From assembly GCA_003231035.1 (NCBI GenBank), contig QIHU01000608.1, positions 1-11,122 on the forward strand: a DNA stretch of 11,122 bases, read 5' to 3'. The number at the start of each line of letters is the position of its first letter. Positions within the stretch are counted from its first letter, which is position 1. Below the pieces are notes generated by a model. It saw only the letters and a program-made list of their open reading frames with translations. It had not been told where the DNA came from and ran no database searches. A program made the translations under genes and the position numbers. Positions 1 to 6,579 of this stretch are shown here, in pieces. The DNA is from Acidobacteriota bacterium (lineage in GTDB: Bacteria > Acidobacteriota > Thermoanaerobaculia > Multivoradales > SZUA-115).

Positions 1-241
1 ACTGGTGGCGCATCACCTTGTTCATGGCGATCAGGAGGCGGTTGTCCGTGATGTCGCGCTCGATGCGCAACCTCTCGACCATCTCCTGGCGCTCCCGAAA
101 GCGCAAACCGTCCGGTTGCCCATCGCTAGGGATGGCGAAAAGGGTGGCGGCGAGCACGGAGATCAGGGCCAGCGGCACCCGAATCCGACGCCATGATTCG
201 CCCGAACGGGCTTGAGGAGAGTAGCGATTCACCGTGGTCAT
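1..241 (-). CDS. Second protein-L-isoaspartate O-methyltransferase, N-terminal part (cut by window edge)
   Basis: Partial gene, 80 codons visible, continuing beyond base 1. The ATG (241-239) overlaps the TGA of the upstream methyltransferase (240-238) as ATGA, which suggests translational coupling. The start MTTVNRYSPQARSG leads to a basic stretch (WRRIRV) and a hydrophobic segment of about 18 residues (residues 23-40, PLALISVLAATLF), so a signal peptide or membrane anchor is predicted. Residues from about 49 (RFRERQEMVERL, IERDIT, LLIAMNKVMRHQ) line up with the conserved PCMT N-terminus; the neighbour has QRERMVDEQLVARDIT and LKAMREVPRH at the same place. The SAM-binding motifs lie outside the window, so catalysis cannot be judged. 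Family role: methylates the alpha-carboxyl of L-isoaspartyl residues to start their repair. The paralogue call rests on this N-terminal match and the tandem position. Confidence 0.8.
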   Translation of the reverse strand, partial: MTTVNRYSPQARSGESWRRIRVPLALISVLAATLFAIPSDGQPDGLRFRERQEMVERLRIERDITDNRLLIAMNKVMRHQ

Positions 242-1107
242 CTACCCCGTTGTTGCACTTGACCGGTCATGGGGACAAATCGTACCGCTGTAATGCGCCG
301 TTGTTCAAATCCGGTTTCGGTTCTGGTAACTAACATTAGAGTCTGCACGCTCTTTCCCAACGGTAAGATCATCCTTCCGCCGACTTCGAGTTGATCCAGA
401 AGAGGCTGAGGAATCCTGGGCGGAGCGGCAGTCAAGATGATCGCGTCAAAGAGCGCCTCCTTGGGCCAACCCCGGTAGCCATCGTCGATACGAAGCTCGA
501 TCTTATCGAATCCTAGGCTGTAGAGTCGCCCCTTCGCTTGGCGTCCCAGGGCTTCGTCAATTTCGATGCTGAAGACCCTACCGGCAACTCGTGACAGCAC
601 CGCCGCGTGGTATCCCGAGCCGGTCCCCACTTCGAGGACCCGGTCGGTGGAGTCGAGGTCTAGCAGTTGGGTCATCAGTGCCACAATGTAGGGTTGGGAG
701 ATGGTCTGATTGCGACCGATCGGCAGCGGTCGATCCTCGTAGGCCCGTGGCCACTGATCCTCCGGTATGAAGCGATGCCGTGGCACTTCGCGCATTGCCT
801 TCAAGACCTCTGGCTGGGTGATGTCGCGGGCCACGAGCTGCTCGTCCACCATCCTCTCACGCTGCATCTTGAAGTCCTCTTCGATCTTCATCTTTTCGAC
901 TACCGGATCGTCCTCACCGCGAGCGTGGACACTCGAACCGATCGCGACCCAGAGTGCTAGGGCAATGAAGATGATCGGCACAAGGCGGCGCCAGCGATCC
1001 TCATGGAGGTCGCGAGCGTCCCCGGCCCCTTCGCCGGAGGTCCAAGGTGCTGTCCTCTCGACCGCAAAGGGGTGGTTGTTGCGAGCAATTTCAGGGTTCC
1101 GCTCCAT
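238..1107 (-). CDS. pcm: Membrane-anchored or exported protein-L-isoaspartate O-methyltransferase
   Basis: Transfers methyl from SAM to L-isoaspartyl (and D-aspartyl) residues of damaged proteins. Numbered from the ATG at 1107 (289 aa), residues 42-62 form a hydrophobic segment (LVPIIFIALALWVAIGSSVHA) after an Arg pair, indicating a signal anchor. This is unlike the cytoplasmic E. coli Pcm of about 208 aa. The PCMT N-terminal helix (MQRERMVDEQL) follows at about 81-91. The family-specific PIGRNQTISQP is at 129-139, the SAM-binding motif I (VLEVGTGSGYHAAVLS) at 157-172, DDGYRGWP at 208-215 and FDAIILTAAP at 220-229. All core motifs are intact. The start is uncertain: no clear Shine-Dalgarno precedes either 1107 or the in-frame ATG at 1158. 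I chose 1107 because it leaves a normal divergent spacer to the asparaginase-like gene. It is first in a tandem pair with another PCMT. Confidence 0.9.
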   Translation of the reverse strand: MERNPEIARNNHPFAVERTAPWTSGEGAGDARDLHEDRWRRLVPIIFIALALWVAIGSSVHARGEDDPVVEKMKIEEDFKMQRERMVDEQLVARDITQPEVLKAMREVPRHRFIPEDQWPRAYEDRPLPIGRNQTISQPYIVALMTQLLDLDSTDRVLEVGTGSGYHAAVLSRVAGRVFSIEIDEALGRQAKGRLYSLGFDKIELRIDDGYRGWPKEALFDAIILTAAPPRIPQPLLDQLEVGGRMILPLGKSVQTLMLVTRTETGFEQRRITAVRFVPMTGQVQQRGR

Positions 1108-1148
1108 GGCACGAGTAGAACACTGCAATCCGTGGGCCAGGCCGGCCA

Positions 1149-1165
1149 CCGTGGCCATTCCACGG
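1149..1165. promoter_or_regulatory. Inverted repeat in divergent spacer (possible operator)
   Basis: CCGTGG-CCATT-CCACGG is a perfect 6-bp inverted repeat with a 5-bp spacer, between the divergent methyltransferase and asparaginase-like genes. A weak plus-strand promoter candidate overlaps it: TTCCAC at 1158-1163, then 17 bp, then TAAACT at 1181-1186. The repeat could be an operator or chance. If the methyltransferase starts at 1158, part of the repeat is coding. Confidence 0.25.
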
Positions 1166-1205
1166 CGGATGAGGAGGGGGTAAACTAGGTGGAAAGGAGA
1201 GTGAC

Positions 1206-2327
1206 ATGGATCGAAGATCATTCCTGGGTGCCTTGGTGGCAAGCCTCGCCTCAACCCTCAAGAGTTCGCCAGCCGAGGCCCAGAATCGCCGACGCTCTCC
1301 CCGCCCCGCGGTGCGCCCGACGATCCGACCAGCTCCCCCAACGCACCCGGTGGCCATCGCTAGCGCCAACGGCTTAGAGGCCGTCAAGCTGGCCTACAGC
1401 GCCATGGCGCGCGGAGCCGGCCCGGTCGACGCCGCAACGCTCGGCGTCAAAGTGGTCGAACTCGACCCGACGGACTACACGGTCGGCTACGGGGGGCTTC
1501 CCAACTTCGACGGTGTCGTCCAGCTCGACGCGGCGGTGATGGACGGCCCTAGTGGCAAGGCCGGCGCGGTCGCGGCGCTCGAAGGGGTCAAGACTCCCTC
1601 CGCCGTCGCCAAGCTAGTGATGGAGCGAACCGATCACGTGCTCCTGGTCGGCGATGGGGCCCGTAAGTTCGCCACCATGCATGGTTTTCGGCACGAAGAG
1701 TTGCTCACCGAGCTGTCGCGCAAGGTGTGGCTCTACTGGCGGGAGAATCTCTCGACCCAAGACGATTGGGTCGAGCCTCCAGCCGCGCAGCTCGACCCTG
1801 ACGTGCGCCGCTTCCTCGAACGACACCGCGGGATGTTCCGCCCCCACCAGACCATTCGCCCCACCGGAACCATCCACCTCTCCGCCCTCTCGGCACGCGG
1901 CGACGTAGGCTGCTGCACCACCACCTCCGGCCTTTTCTTCAAGGTGCCCGGACGGGTCGGCGATAGCCCACTGATCGGTGCCGGTCTCTACTGCGACAAC
2001 GATGTCGGTTCGGCCGGCGCCACCGGCCGCGGAGAATCGGCGATCCTGAGCAACGCCAGCCATACGGCGGTCGAGCACATGCGAGGAGGCCGCCCACCCC
2101 AGCAAGCTCTACTCGAAGCCCTGGAGCGGGTCGCCCACCTCACCCGCGACCCCAGGCTGTTACGCGCCGACGGTCGCCCCAACTTCAACCTGCGCCTCTA
2201 CGCGGTGGACAAGGCGGGACGCTACGCCAGTGCGGCCATCTGGAGCGGCGGCCGATTCGCCATCGCCGACCGTAACGGAGCGCGCATCGAGGAGCAGGCT
2301 TACCTGTATCGAAATGGCGGTCGCTGA
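1206..2327 (+). CDS. Tat-exported Ntn hydrolase, glycosylasparaginase / isoaspartyl peptidase superfamily
   Basis: Family members hydrolyse the side-chain amide of (glyco)asparagine or isoaspartyl dipeptides after self-cleavage that frees an N-terminal Thr. The 373-aa product starts with DRRSFLG and a hydrophobic stretch ending near Ala-24/Ala-25, a Tat-like signal, so periplasmic action is predicted. VGYGGLPN (93-100) and LDAAVMDG (107-114) match the alpha subunit of glycosylasparaginase. The cleavage site is Gly-221/Thr-222 in TGTIHLSAL, making Thr-222 the expected nucleophile. The beta subunit has GRVGDSPLIGAG (249-260; Arg-250 and Asp-253 bind substrate) and GATGRGE (271-277). Overall it is closest to glycosylasparaginases, but these have Asp before the nucleophile. 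Gly there is typical of isoaspartyl aminopeptidases and plant-type asparaginases, so substrate is open. AAGGAG at 1194-1199 lies 6 bp before the ATG, fixing the start. It overlaps the TldE-like gene by 14 bp. Confidence 0.9.
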   Translation: MDRRSFLGALVASLASTLKSSPAEAQNRRRSPRPAVRPTIRPAPPTHPVAIASANGLEAVKLAYSAMARGAGPVDAATLGVKVVELDPTDYTVGYGGLPNFDGVVQLDAAVMDGPSGKAGAVAALEGVKTPSAVAKLVMERTDHVLLVGDGARKFATMHGFRHEELLTELSRKVWLYWRENLSTQDDWVEPPAAQLDPDVRRFLERHRGMFRPHQTIRPTGTIHLSALSARGDVGCCTTTSGLFFKVPGRVGDSPLIGAGLYCDNDVGSAGATGRGESAILSNASHTAVEHMRGGRPPQQALLEALERVAHLTRDPRLLRADGRPNFNLRLYAVDKAGRYASAAIWSGGRFAIADRNGARIEEQAYLYRNGGR

Positions 2328-3729
2328 GAGGCCGGCGGCGGTCGCTGCCGTCGATCCGCGACAGCTCGCCGAGCGACTGGAGCAGGCCATCGCGCAGTCG
2401 ACCGCCGACGAGACGGAGCTGGTGTGGATCGAGCGCATCGAACATAGGGCCCAAGTTGGCCCGCCGAGACCACCCGCTGCCTCTTCCCCGGGGCGCCCAG
2501 CGGAGAGTGTCATCACCTGCTCAACCCTAGTCCGGGTCATCGAAGCGGGACGCACGGGTGAGTACCAGACCGGCCGTTGCTCGTCTGGCGAGCTCGCCAA
2601 CGCCATTCGCCAAGCGGTCACCCACTCACGGGCGCTGCCTGCCCCCGCCTTTCCGGCGCGGTGGGCAGACACCGACGAGAAACCGTCAGCGCAGCTCACC
2701 ATTCCACTCTACGATGACCGCCTCGCTCAACTGAGCCCACCGGAGGCGCGCCAATGGCTCGAAGAGTGCGCTCAACCCGGGGAGAGTGCCACCCTGACGT
2801 GGAGCGAAGATCGATTGATGATCGTCAACAGCGGTGGACTTCAGCGGCGAGCGAGATCGTCCACCGCCACGGTGGAGGTAGGTTGCGGCGTGGGACCTGG
2901 TAGCGCCACGGCACGCTCCTCCGCGCGAAGCCTCGAAGGACTTGACCTAGGGGCCCTCTTCGAGCGGGCGCGAAGCCACTGCCTGCAATCTAGTCCGGGG
3001 CTCCGCCCTCGGCCGACGGTTGAAACCGTAGACCTGTGCGGGGTGAGCACCGCCAGCCAAATCTTGCTTCTTTCCCCCGAAGCCACCGGCGATCTGGTCT
3101 GGTTGCTCGGCCAAGTCGGCCTCTCGGCCGCCGCCTTCCACAACACGCCCACCCGCTCGCGACTGGCCGAGTGGCTGGGCAAGCCTCTGTTCTCGCGCCA
3201 GATCCTTCTCGTCGACGACGCACCCAGACACCCGGCCCTTCCCTTCCCTTTCGATCTCGAGGGCCACTGGAAACGCCCGGTCGAGCTGATCGCCAACGGT
3301 GTCTTGACCACCCCCGCGGTCGACGCCCGGCTCGCCTTCGAACTGGGACTGACCGCCACCCCGCACAGCCTCGGAGCCGGCATCGCCCACCCTGGCCACT
3401 TGATCCTCAACCCGGGCACCGCCTCGCCCGCGGATCTACTCGCCGCGGCACCGGGAGGCATCGCCATCGACCGCTTGGAGCGGCTCGAGTCCTACGACCC
3501 ACCGCGCCTTCGATTTCGTGCCCAGGCCAGCGGCCTGCGCCGCATTGAAGGGGGCAAGTTGGGGCCACCCCTCGCCGATGCGATCTGGGAAGACAGTTTG
3601 GATCGCGTCTTCAGAGATGTTGCCGAACTGGGATCGTCTTTGGTTAGCCAGGCCAGGGCCGGTGGACTACCTCAGGGAGTCTCGGCACCGGCTCTCCTGA
3701 TCGCGCCCCCCGGCGTTCGGCACGGCTAG
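2314..3729 (+). CDS. TldE/PmbA-like metalloprotease-family protein
   Basis: In E. coli, TldE (PmbA) pairs with TldD to form a protease that processes microcin B17 and cleaves unfolded peptides. The 471-aa product (from the ATG at 2314) has family landmarks: an N-terminal domain with a REL/KANA-like helix near 90-105, LLLSPEATGDLVWLL at about 251-265, and the central-to-C-terminal signature GKPLFSRQILLVDD (289-302), FPFDLEGHWKRPVELI (311-326) and ANGVL (327-331). The zinc-binding HExxxH of TldD is absent, which places it on the TldE side. No TldD partner is in the window. An in-frame ATG lies further upstream at 2230 but would put 98 bp inside the preceding gene; the start at 2314 overlaps that gene by 14 bp (its TGA is at 2325-2327) and suggests coupled translation. 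A Pro/Ser-rich insert at about 50-62 is unusual. It converges on the phosphatase gene with only 2 bp between stop codons. Confidence 0.82.
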   Translation: MAVAERPAAVAAVDPRQLAERLEQAIAQSTADETELVWIERIEHRAQVGPPRPPAASSPGRPAESVITCSTLVRVIEAGRTGEYQTGRCSSGELANAIRQAVTHSRALPAPAFPARWADTDEKPSAQLTIPLYDDRLAQLSPPEARQWLEECAQPGESATLTWSEDRLMIVNSGGLQRRARSSTATVEVGCGVGPGSATARSSARSLEGLDLGALFERARSHCLQSSPGLRPRPTVETVDLCGVSTASQILLLSPEATGDLVWLLGQVGLSAAAFHNTPTRSRLAEWLGKPLFSRQILLVDDAPRHPALPFPFDLEGHWKRPVELIANGVLTTPAVDARLAFELGLTATPHSLGAGIAHPGHLILNPGTASPADLLAAAPGGIAIDRLERLESYDPPRLRFRAQASGLRRIEGGKLGPPLADAIWEDSLDRVFRDVAELGSSLVSQARAGGLPQGVSAPALLIAPPGVRHG

Positions 3730-3738
3730 GGCTAGCCG
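3723..3738. repeat. Inverted repeat spanning two convergent stop codons
   Basis: CGGCTAG-GG-CTAGCCG is a perfect 7-bp inverted repeat. Its left arm carries the TAG stop of the TldE-like gene (3727-3729) and its right arm carries the stop of the minus-strand phosphatase gene (3732-3734). As RNA it can form a 6-bp stem with a GGGC loop from either strand. No T-tract follows on either strand, so a standard intrinsic terminator is not supported; a bidirectional 3'-end hairpin is possible. Confidence 0.4.
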
Positions 3739-5330
3739 ACCCGCCGCAGCAGAACCACGGTTTGATCGTCGCCTTGCGGCTGCCCGTCGGCGAATTCGCT
3801 GGTCGCCTGGTCAATCACGGCAATGATCTCGGGCAAAGGGGCGGTGCGATGCTCTTGGAGGAGCGCCACCAACCGCTCCAGCTCGTACTCTTCCCCGTCT
3901 CGGGCCGCGCACTCGGTGATCCCATCGCTATAAATGCACAGGAGGTCATCCACTTCGAGGTTGAACTCATCTCCTTGGTAGCTCACCCCAGGCAGCAAAC
4001 CGATCGGAGGACCGCCGGACGGCAGCTCGCGTACCGAACCGTCGGCCCCCAGCACCACGGCGGGGTTGTGACCCGCGTTGACGTAGCGCACATGGCCGGT
4101 GGGTGGGTCGAGCTGGGCGACGAGAAGGGTGATGAACTTGTTGGCCGGGCTGGACTCGTGAATGTGACGGTTGAGGCCAGCGAACAACTCGGGACCGACC
4201 TCGTGATGATCGAGACTCAGCCGCAGCGCCGAGTGCAAGTTGGACACCATCAGCGCCGCCGGCATTCCCTTGCCGGTGACATCCCCCAAGGTGATGACCA
4301 GCCGGCCATCGGCCCGCGGTAACAAATCGTAGTAGTCCCCGCCGACCTCGCGCGCCGGACGGTTCCAACCGGCGAGCTCGAACCCTTCCACCGTCGGCAC
4401 ACCCTTGGGCAGCAACTTGTTCTGGGTCTCGGCGGCGAGCTCCATTTCGCGCTGCATCCGCTCCTCTTGGAGGGCTTGGCGGTGCAGACGGGCGTTCTCC
4501 AGGGCGATCGCCGCCTGGTTGGCGAACAGCTCCAGGGTCGCGCGATCCGCCTCACCGAAGGGACCAACGCCATAGCGGCTCTCCTTGTCCGCCACCACCA
4601 GAAAACCGCGCGGCACCGACTCGATCTCAATCCGCACCGCCAAAAGGTGAGCCGCTCCGGGGAGGACATCCTTCGGCACGGCGTCGTCAATACAAGTAAA
4701 GTCCGGCCGCGCATCGCCGCCGAGGGCGTGGGTCAGTCGGTAGGAACGATCGACAGAGTCGCCATCGAGTAGATACAACGCCGAACGCCGGGCGTCGAGC
4801 AACGAGAGAGCCCAAGCCAGGATCGCTTCGCTAGTTTCCTCAAGATCCAAGGTCGAAGTGATCGCCAGCCCCACATCGTAGAGGGCTTGCTGCTCGACAT
4901 TGCGATGCATCGCCGCGAAACGAGATTTCTTCAGCCGGCGTTCCAGCAGAGCGTTGCGCACCACCATCGCCAAAAGAACCTTCAACGGTCCATCCAGCGC
5001 AACCGAAGGCTGAGGCTTGGGATCCAACGCCACTCCACCGCTAGACGCCTCCTGGCTCACGGTTTGCCGAGCCGACATCAACAGCCCCCCAGGCAGACGC
5101 AGCGGGCTCAGCTCGGCGGCGGCCTCGCTGCTCAAGGAGCGGGGGAAGTTGCCCTCGCCGCAGCTATGCTCACGCTCGAACAACCCCTCTACCTCTACGT
5201 AGAGTGCCGCCCCTTGCAGCCCAGCGCTACAGCACCAGCGCTCTAGCAAGCCGGAGGTTAGACCAATGCCATCCGCATCCGCGGCAGCGAGGAGGCTCGC
5301 CCAGGTGGGTTCGTGGGTACCCGCGTCCAT
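3732..5330 (-). CDS. GAF domain PP2C-type (SpoIIE/RsbU-like) serine phosphatase
   Basis: Likely dephosphorylates the STAS antagonist encoded just upstream, switching partner binding by the RsbW-like kinase. The 532-aa protein has an unassigned N-terminal region (1-135), a GAF sensory domain at about 145-287 (from QQALYDVGLAITSTLDLEE to FANQAAIALENARLH), a short coiled coil (288-307, LQEERMQREMELAAETQ) and a SpoIIE/PP2C domain (308-532). Metal-binding Asp residues are intact: GGDYYD (330-335), LGDVTGKG (348-355, Asp-350), YSDG (467-470, Asp-469) and GDDQTVV (520-526). It has no membrane segment, so it is cytosolic; the GAF ligand is unknown. It is the last gene of the partner-switching operon, 41 bp after the STAS gene. 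No good Shine-Dalgarno precedes the ATG at 5330, so the start is moderately sure. Confidence 0.93.
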   Translation of the reverse strand: MDAGTHEPTWASLLAAADADGIGLTSGLLERWCCSAGLQGAALYVEVEGLFEREHSCGEGNFPRSLSSEAAAELSPLRLPGGLLMSARQTVSQEASSGGVALDPKPQPSVALDGPLKVLLAMVVRNALLERRLKKSRFAAMHRNVEQQALYDVGLAITSTLDLEETSEAILAWALSLLDARRSALYLLDGDSVDRSYRLTHALGGDARPDFTCIDDAVPKDVLPGAAHLLAVRIEIESVPRGFLVVADKESRYGVGPFGEADRATLELFANQAAIALENARLHRQALQEERMQREMELAAETQNKLLPKGVPTVEGFELAGWNRPAREVGGDYYDLLPRADGRLVITLGDVTGKGMPAALMVSNLHSALRLSLDHHEVGPELFAGLNRHIHESSPANKFITLLVAQLDPPTGHVRYVNAGHNPAVVLGADGSVRELPSGGPPIGLLPGVSYQGDEFNLEVDDLLCIYSDGITECAARDGEEYELERLVALLQEHRTAPLPEIIAVIDQATSEFADGQPQGDDQTVVLLRRVG

Positions 5331-5371
5331 CGGCTAGATCAATCCCATCGAGTACGCGGCGAGGGAGATCC

Positions 5372-5722
5372 TCAGTTCGCTAGTTCCGCCAGGGCAGCCG
5401 GCTCATCAGCGAAAATACCCGCGTATTGCGCCAGCCCCATGATGTGGAAGGTCTTCTCGATCGTCGGCGTCAGGTTACAAAAAGCCAGGCGGCCCTCGAT
5501 TTCAATCATCTTCTCGATGATCTCAATCAAAATCGAGATGCCGATCGAGTTCACGATCTTGGTGCCCCTCAAATTGAGCAACAGCACCTTGTGGCCATCC
5601 TTGATCAAGGTATCGGCCACCCGAGCGATCTCTTCGCCGCCTAGGTTGTTGATATAGCCCTCGGTATAGACCACGGCAACCCCGTCCCTGCGTTCTATTT
5701 CGAGCTTCAAACTCTCGGTCAT
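5372..5722 (-). CDS. STAS-domain anti-anti-sigma factor (RsbV/SpoIIAA-like)
   Basis: A single STAS domain of 116 aa. In partner switching the unphosphorylated form sequesters the kinase and frees the kinase's other partner. Landmarks are the first strand (VAVVYTEGYINNLGGEE, 15-31), LLLNLRGTKIVNSIGISIL (47-65) and the C-terminal helix region with MGLAQYAGIF (95-104). The phospho-acceptor is predicted to be Ser-59 in N-S-I-G, where RsbV-type proteins usually have D-S-x-G; the Asn at the preceding position is a modest deviation. It lies 16 bp after the HATPase gene and 41 bp before the phosphatase gene. GGGGA directly abuts the ATG, a close ribosome-binding sequence. Confidence 0.93.
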   Translation of the reverse strand: MTESLKLEIERRDGVAVVYTEGYINNLGGEEIARVADTLIKDGHKVLLLNLRGTKIVNSIGISILIEIIEKMIEIEGRLAFCNLTPTIEKTFHIMGLAQYAGIFADEPAALAELAN

Positions 5723-5738
5723 TCCCCAGTCCCCATCG

Positions 5739-6155
5739 TCATCGTGCCTTGGTCATCACCACGCGGGTGCCGTCTTTTCCAGATTCAATCTCGACCGTGT
5801 CCATCATGCCTCGCATAATCTGCAAACCCCATCCGCGTTTGCTTTCGGAATGGATCTTGTCACCGATCTTGGACTCAACGATATCCTCTGGCACAAAACC
5901 CTGTCCGCTGTCGCGAACTGTAATTCTCAGCGATTCAGCTTCGTCATCCCCCAGTACGGCGAAGGTCAAGAAAATCTTCCCTTCTTCCGTATGACTGTGC
6001 TCGAACGCGTTGATGCATGCCTCCACAACCGCCATCCGCACTTCGTCGACCTTGTCCGCCGCCATGTCCATGGACTCGGCCATTGCGGTCGCGGTCTTGG
6101 TAGCCGCGATCTCCATGTCCGCGGCAATCGGAAGCGTCAAAGTAACTTCCCTCAT
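5739..6155 (-). CDS. RsbW/SpoIIAB-like serine kinase (HATPase) anti-sigma factor
   Basis: A 138-aa GHKL-fold ATPase, expected to bind a target (often a sigma factor) and to phosphorylate the neighbouring STAS protein. Motifs: the N box VVEACINAFEHS (43-54; Glu-45, Asn-49), the G1 box RDSGQGF (81-87; Asp-82) and the G2 box RGWGLQIM (107-114). The ATG at 6155 is preceded by GAGG with 5 bp spacing (GACGAGGGGATC), and it gives the family's usual length and N-terminus (MREVTLTLPIAADMEI). An upstream in-frame TTG at 6194 lacks a ribosome-binding site. It lies 47 bp after the 51-aa membrane protein gene. No sigma-factor gene is next to it, so its target cannot be named from context. Confidence 0.92.
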   Translation of the reverse strand: MREVTLTLPIAADMEIAATKTATAMAESMDMAADKVDEVRMAVVEACINAFEHSHTEEGKIFLTFAVLGDDEAESLRITVRDSGQGFVPEDIVESKIGDKIHSESKRGWGLQIMRGMMDTVEIESGKDGTRVVMTKAR

Positions 6156-6202
6156 GATCCCCTCGTCAGCCATCAGATTCAGCGCTCTGGGCAACCAGTA
6201 GA

Positions 6203-6358
6203 CTAGAAAGCCAAGTAGAGCTGCATAAGATAGAGGACTATCGGATTAATCAGGTCGTTCGCCATGAGCCAACCAAAGCTCAAAATAGTGCCGGCGGACA
6301 GTAGCCACCGGGTCGGCACAAGTGGAATCGCGGCGTGTCTACGGATGGATTCTAGCAT
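6203..6358 (-). CDS. 51-aa small membrane protein, first gene of partner-switching operon
   Basis: I recognise no family. Support comes from an excellent Shine-Dalgarno: GAGGAGG, 5 bp before the ATG at 6358. A sigma-54-type promoter lies 34 bp upstream of that ATG, with a predicted leader of about 22 nt. The product MLESIRRHAAIPLVPTRWLL has a basic N-terminus, a hydrophobic segment at about 17-33 (TRWLLSAGTILSFGWLMA region), a short polar break (NDLINP, 34-39) and a second hydrophobic stretch to the C-terminus (IVLYLMQLYLAF, 40-51). One or two membrane passes are predicted with the N-terminus inside. Position suggests it could anchor or signal to the RsbW-like kinase encoded next. The frame extends further upstream to 6424, but that would put the strong ribosome-binding site and the promoter inside coding sequence. 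Confidence 0.7.
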   Translation of the reverse strand: MLESIRRHAAIPLVPTRWLLSAGTILSFGWLMANDLINPIVLYLMQLYLAF

Positions 6359-6391
6359 GGGACCCTCCTCAGGTGAGACCATAAAGACTTC

Positions 6392-6406
6392 GCAAGCCTC
6401 TTGCCA
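6392..6406 (-). promoter_or_regulatory. Sigma-54 (-24/-12) promoter of the partner-switching operon
   Basis: On the minus strand the sequence is TGGCAAGAGGCTTGC. Against the consensus TGGCACG-N4-TTGC it differs at one position only (C to A), with GG and GC exactly 10 bp apart. Transcription would start near 6380, giving a leader of about 22 nt that contains the GAGGAGG ribosome-binding site of the small membrane protein gene at 6358. A sigma-54 activator gene lies immediately upstream on the same strand, which raises the likelihood that the site is real. Confidence 0.75.
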
Positions 6407-6438
6407 GCTTCGCCAAACTCCCAAGAAAGAGGCGCAAA

Positions 6439-6453
6439 CTGTTTGTTTTCAGC
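6439..6453. repeat. Imperfect inverted repeat near promoter
   Basis: On the plus strand ACTGTTTGTTTTCAG carries CTG and CAG ends around a T-rich core. It resembles the perfect repeat at 6558-6571 (CTGTTTTCAG on the minus strand) with a wider spacer. It sits about 60-75 bp upstream of the predicted sigma-54 start. It may be a weak activator site; chance is not excluded. Confidence 0.25.
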
Positions 6454-6481
6454 GCTTTACGACTTTGTGACCCAAGCTAGA

Positions 6482-6512
6482 TCAAATCGTAAGACAAAAA
6501 GGGTCGAGACAT
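6482..6512. repeat. Direct repeat copy A in the sigma-54 control region
   Basis: It contains TCAAATCGTA, then CAAAAA, then GAGACAT, in the same order as copy B at 6580-6611. The spacers between these blocks differ slightly in length. It lies about 100-130 bp upstream of the predicted start at 6380, a usual distance for enhancer sites bound by sigma-54 activators. No gene is visible in this interval. Confidence 0.6.
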
Positions 6513-6557
6513 TTTGCCCCAGAGAACAAAATCCAGGACTCCGATTGACAGTTAAGT

Positions 6558-6571
6558 GACTGAAAACAGTC
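6558..6571. promoter_or_regulatory. Perfect inverted repeat, candidate activator-binding site
   Basis: GACTG-AAAA-CAGTC is a perfect 5-bp inverted repeat with a 4-bp centre, about 180 bp upstream of the predicted sigma-54 start. A dimeric Fis-type helix-turn-helix protein such as the one encoded next door typically binds a dyad of this size. The assignment is by position and symmetry only. Confidence 0.4.
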
Positions 6572-6579
6572 CGGTTACC

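Noticed and set aside
1158..1254. N-terminal extensions of the first methyltransferase to 1158, 1221 or 1254.
   Set aside because: The longer forms run into the hydrolase gene's ribosome-binding site and coding region and have no ribosome-binding site; 1158 remains a possible alternative start.
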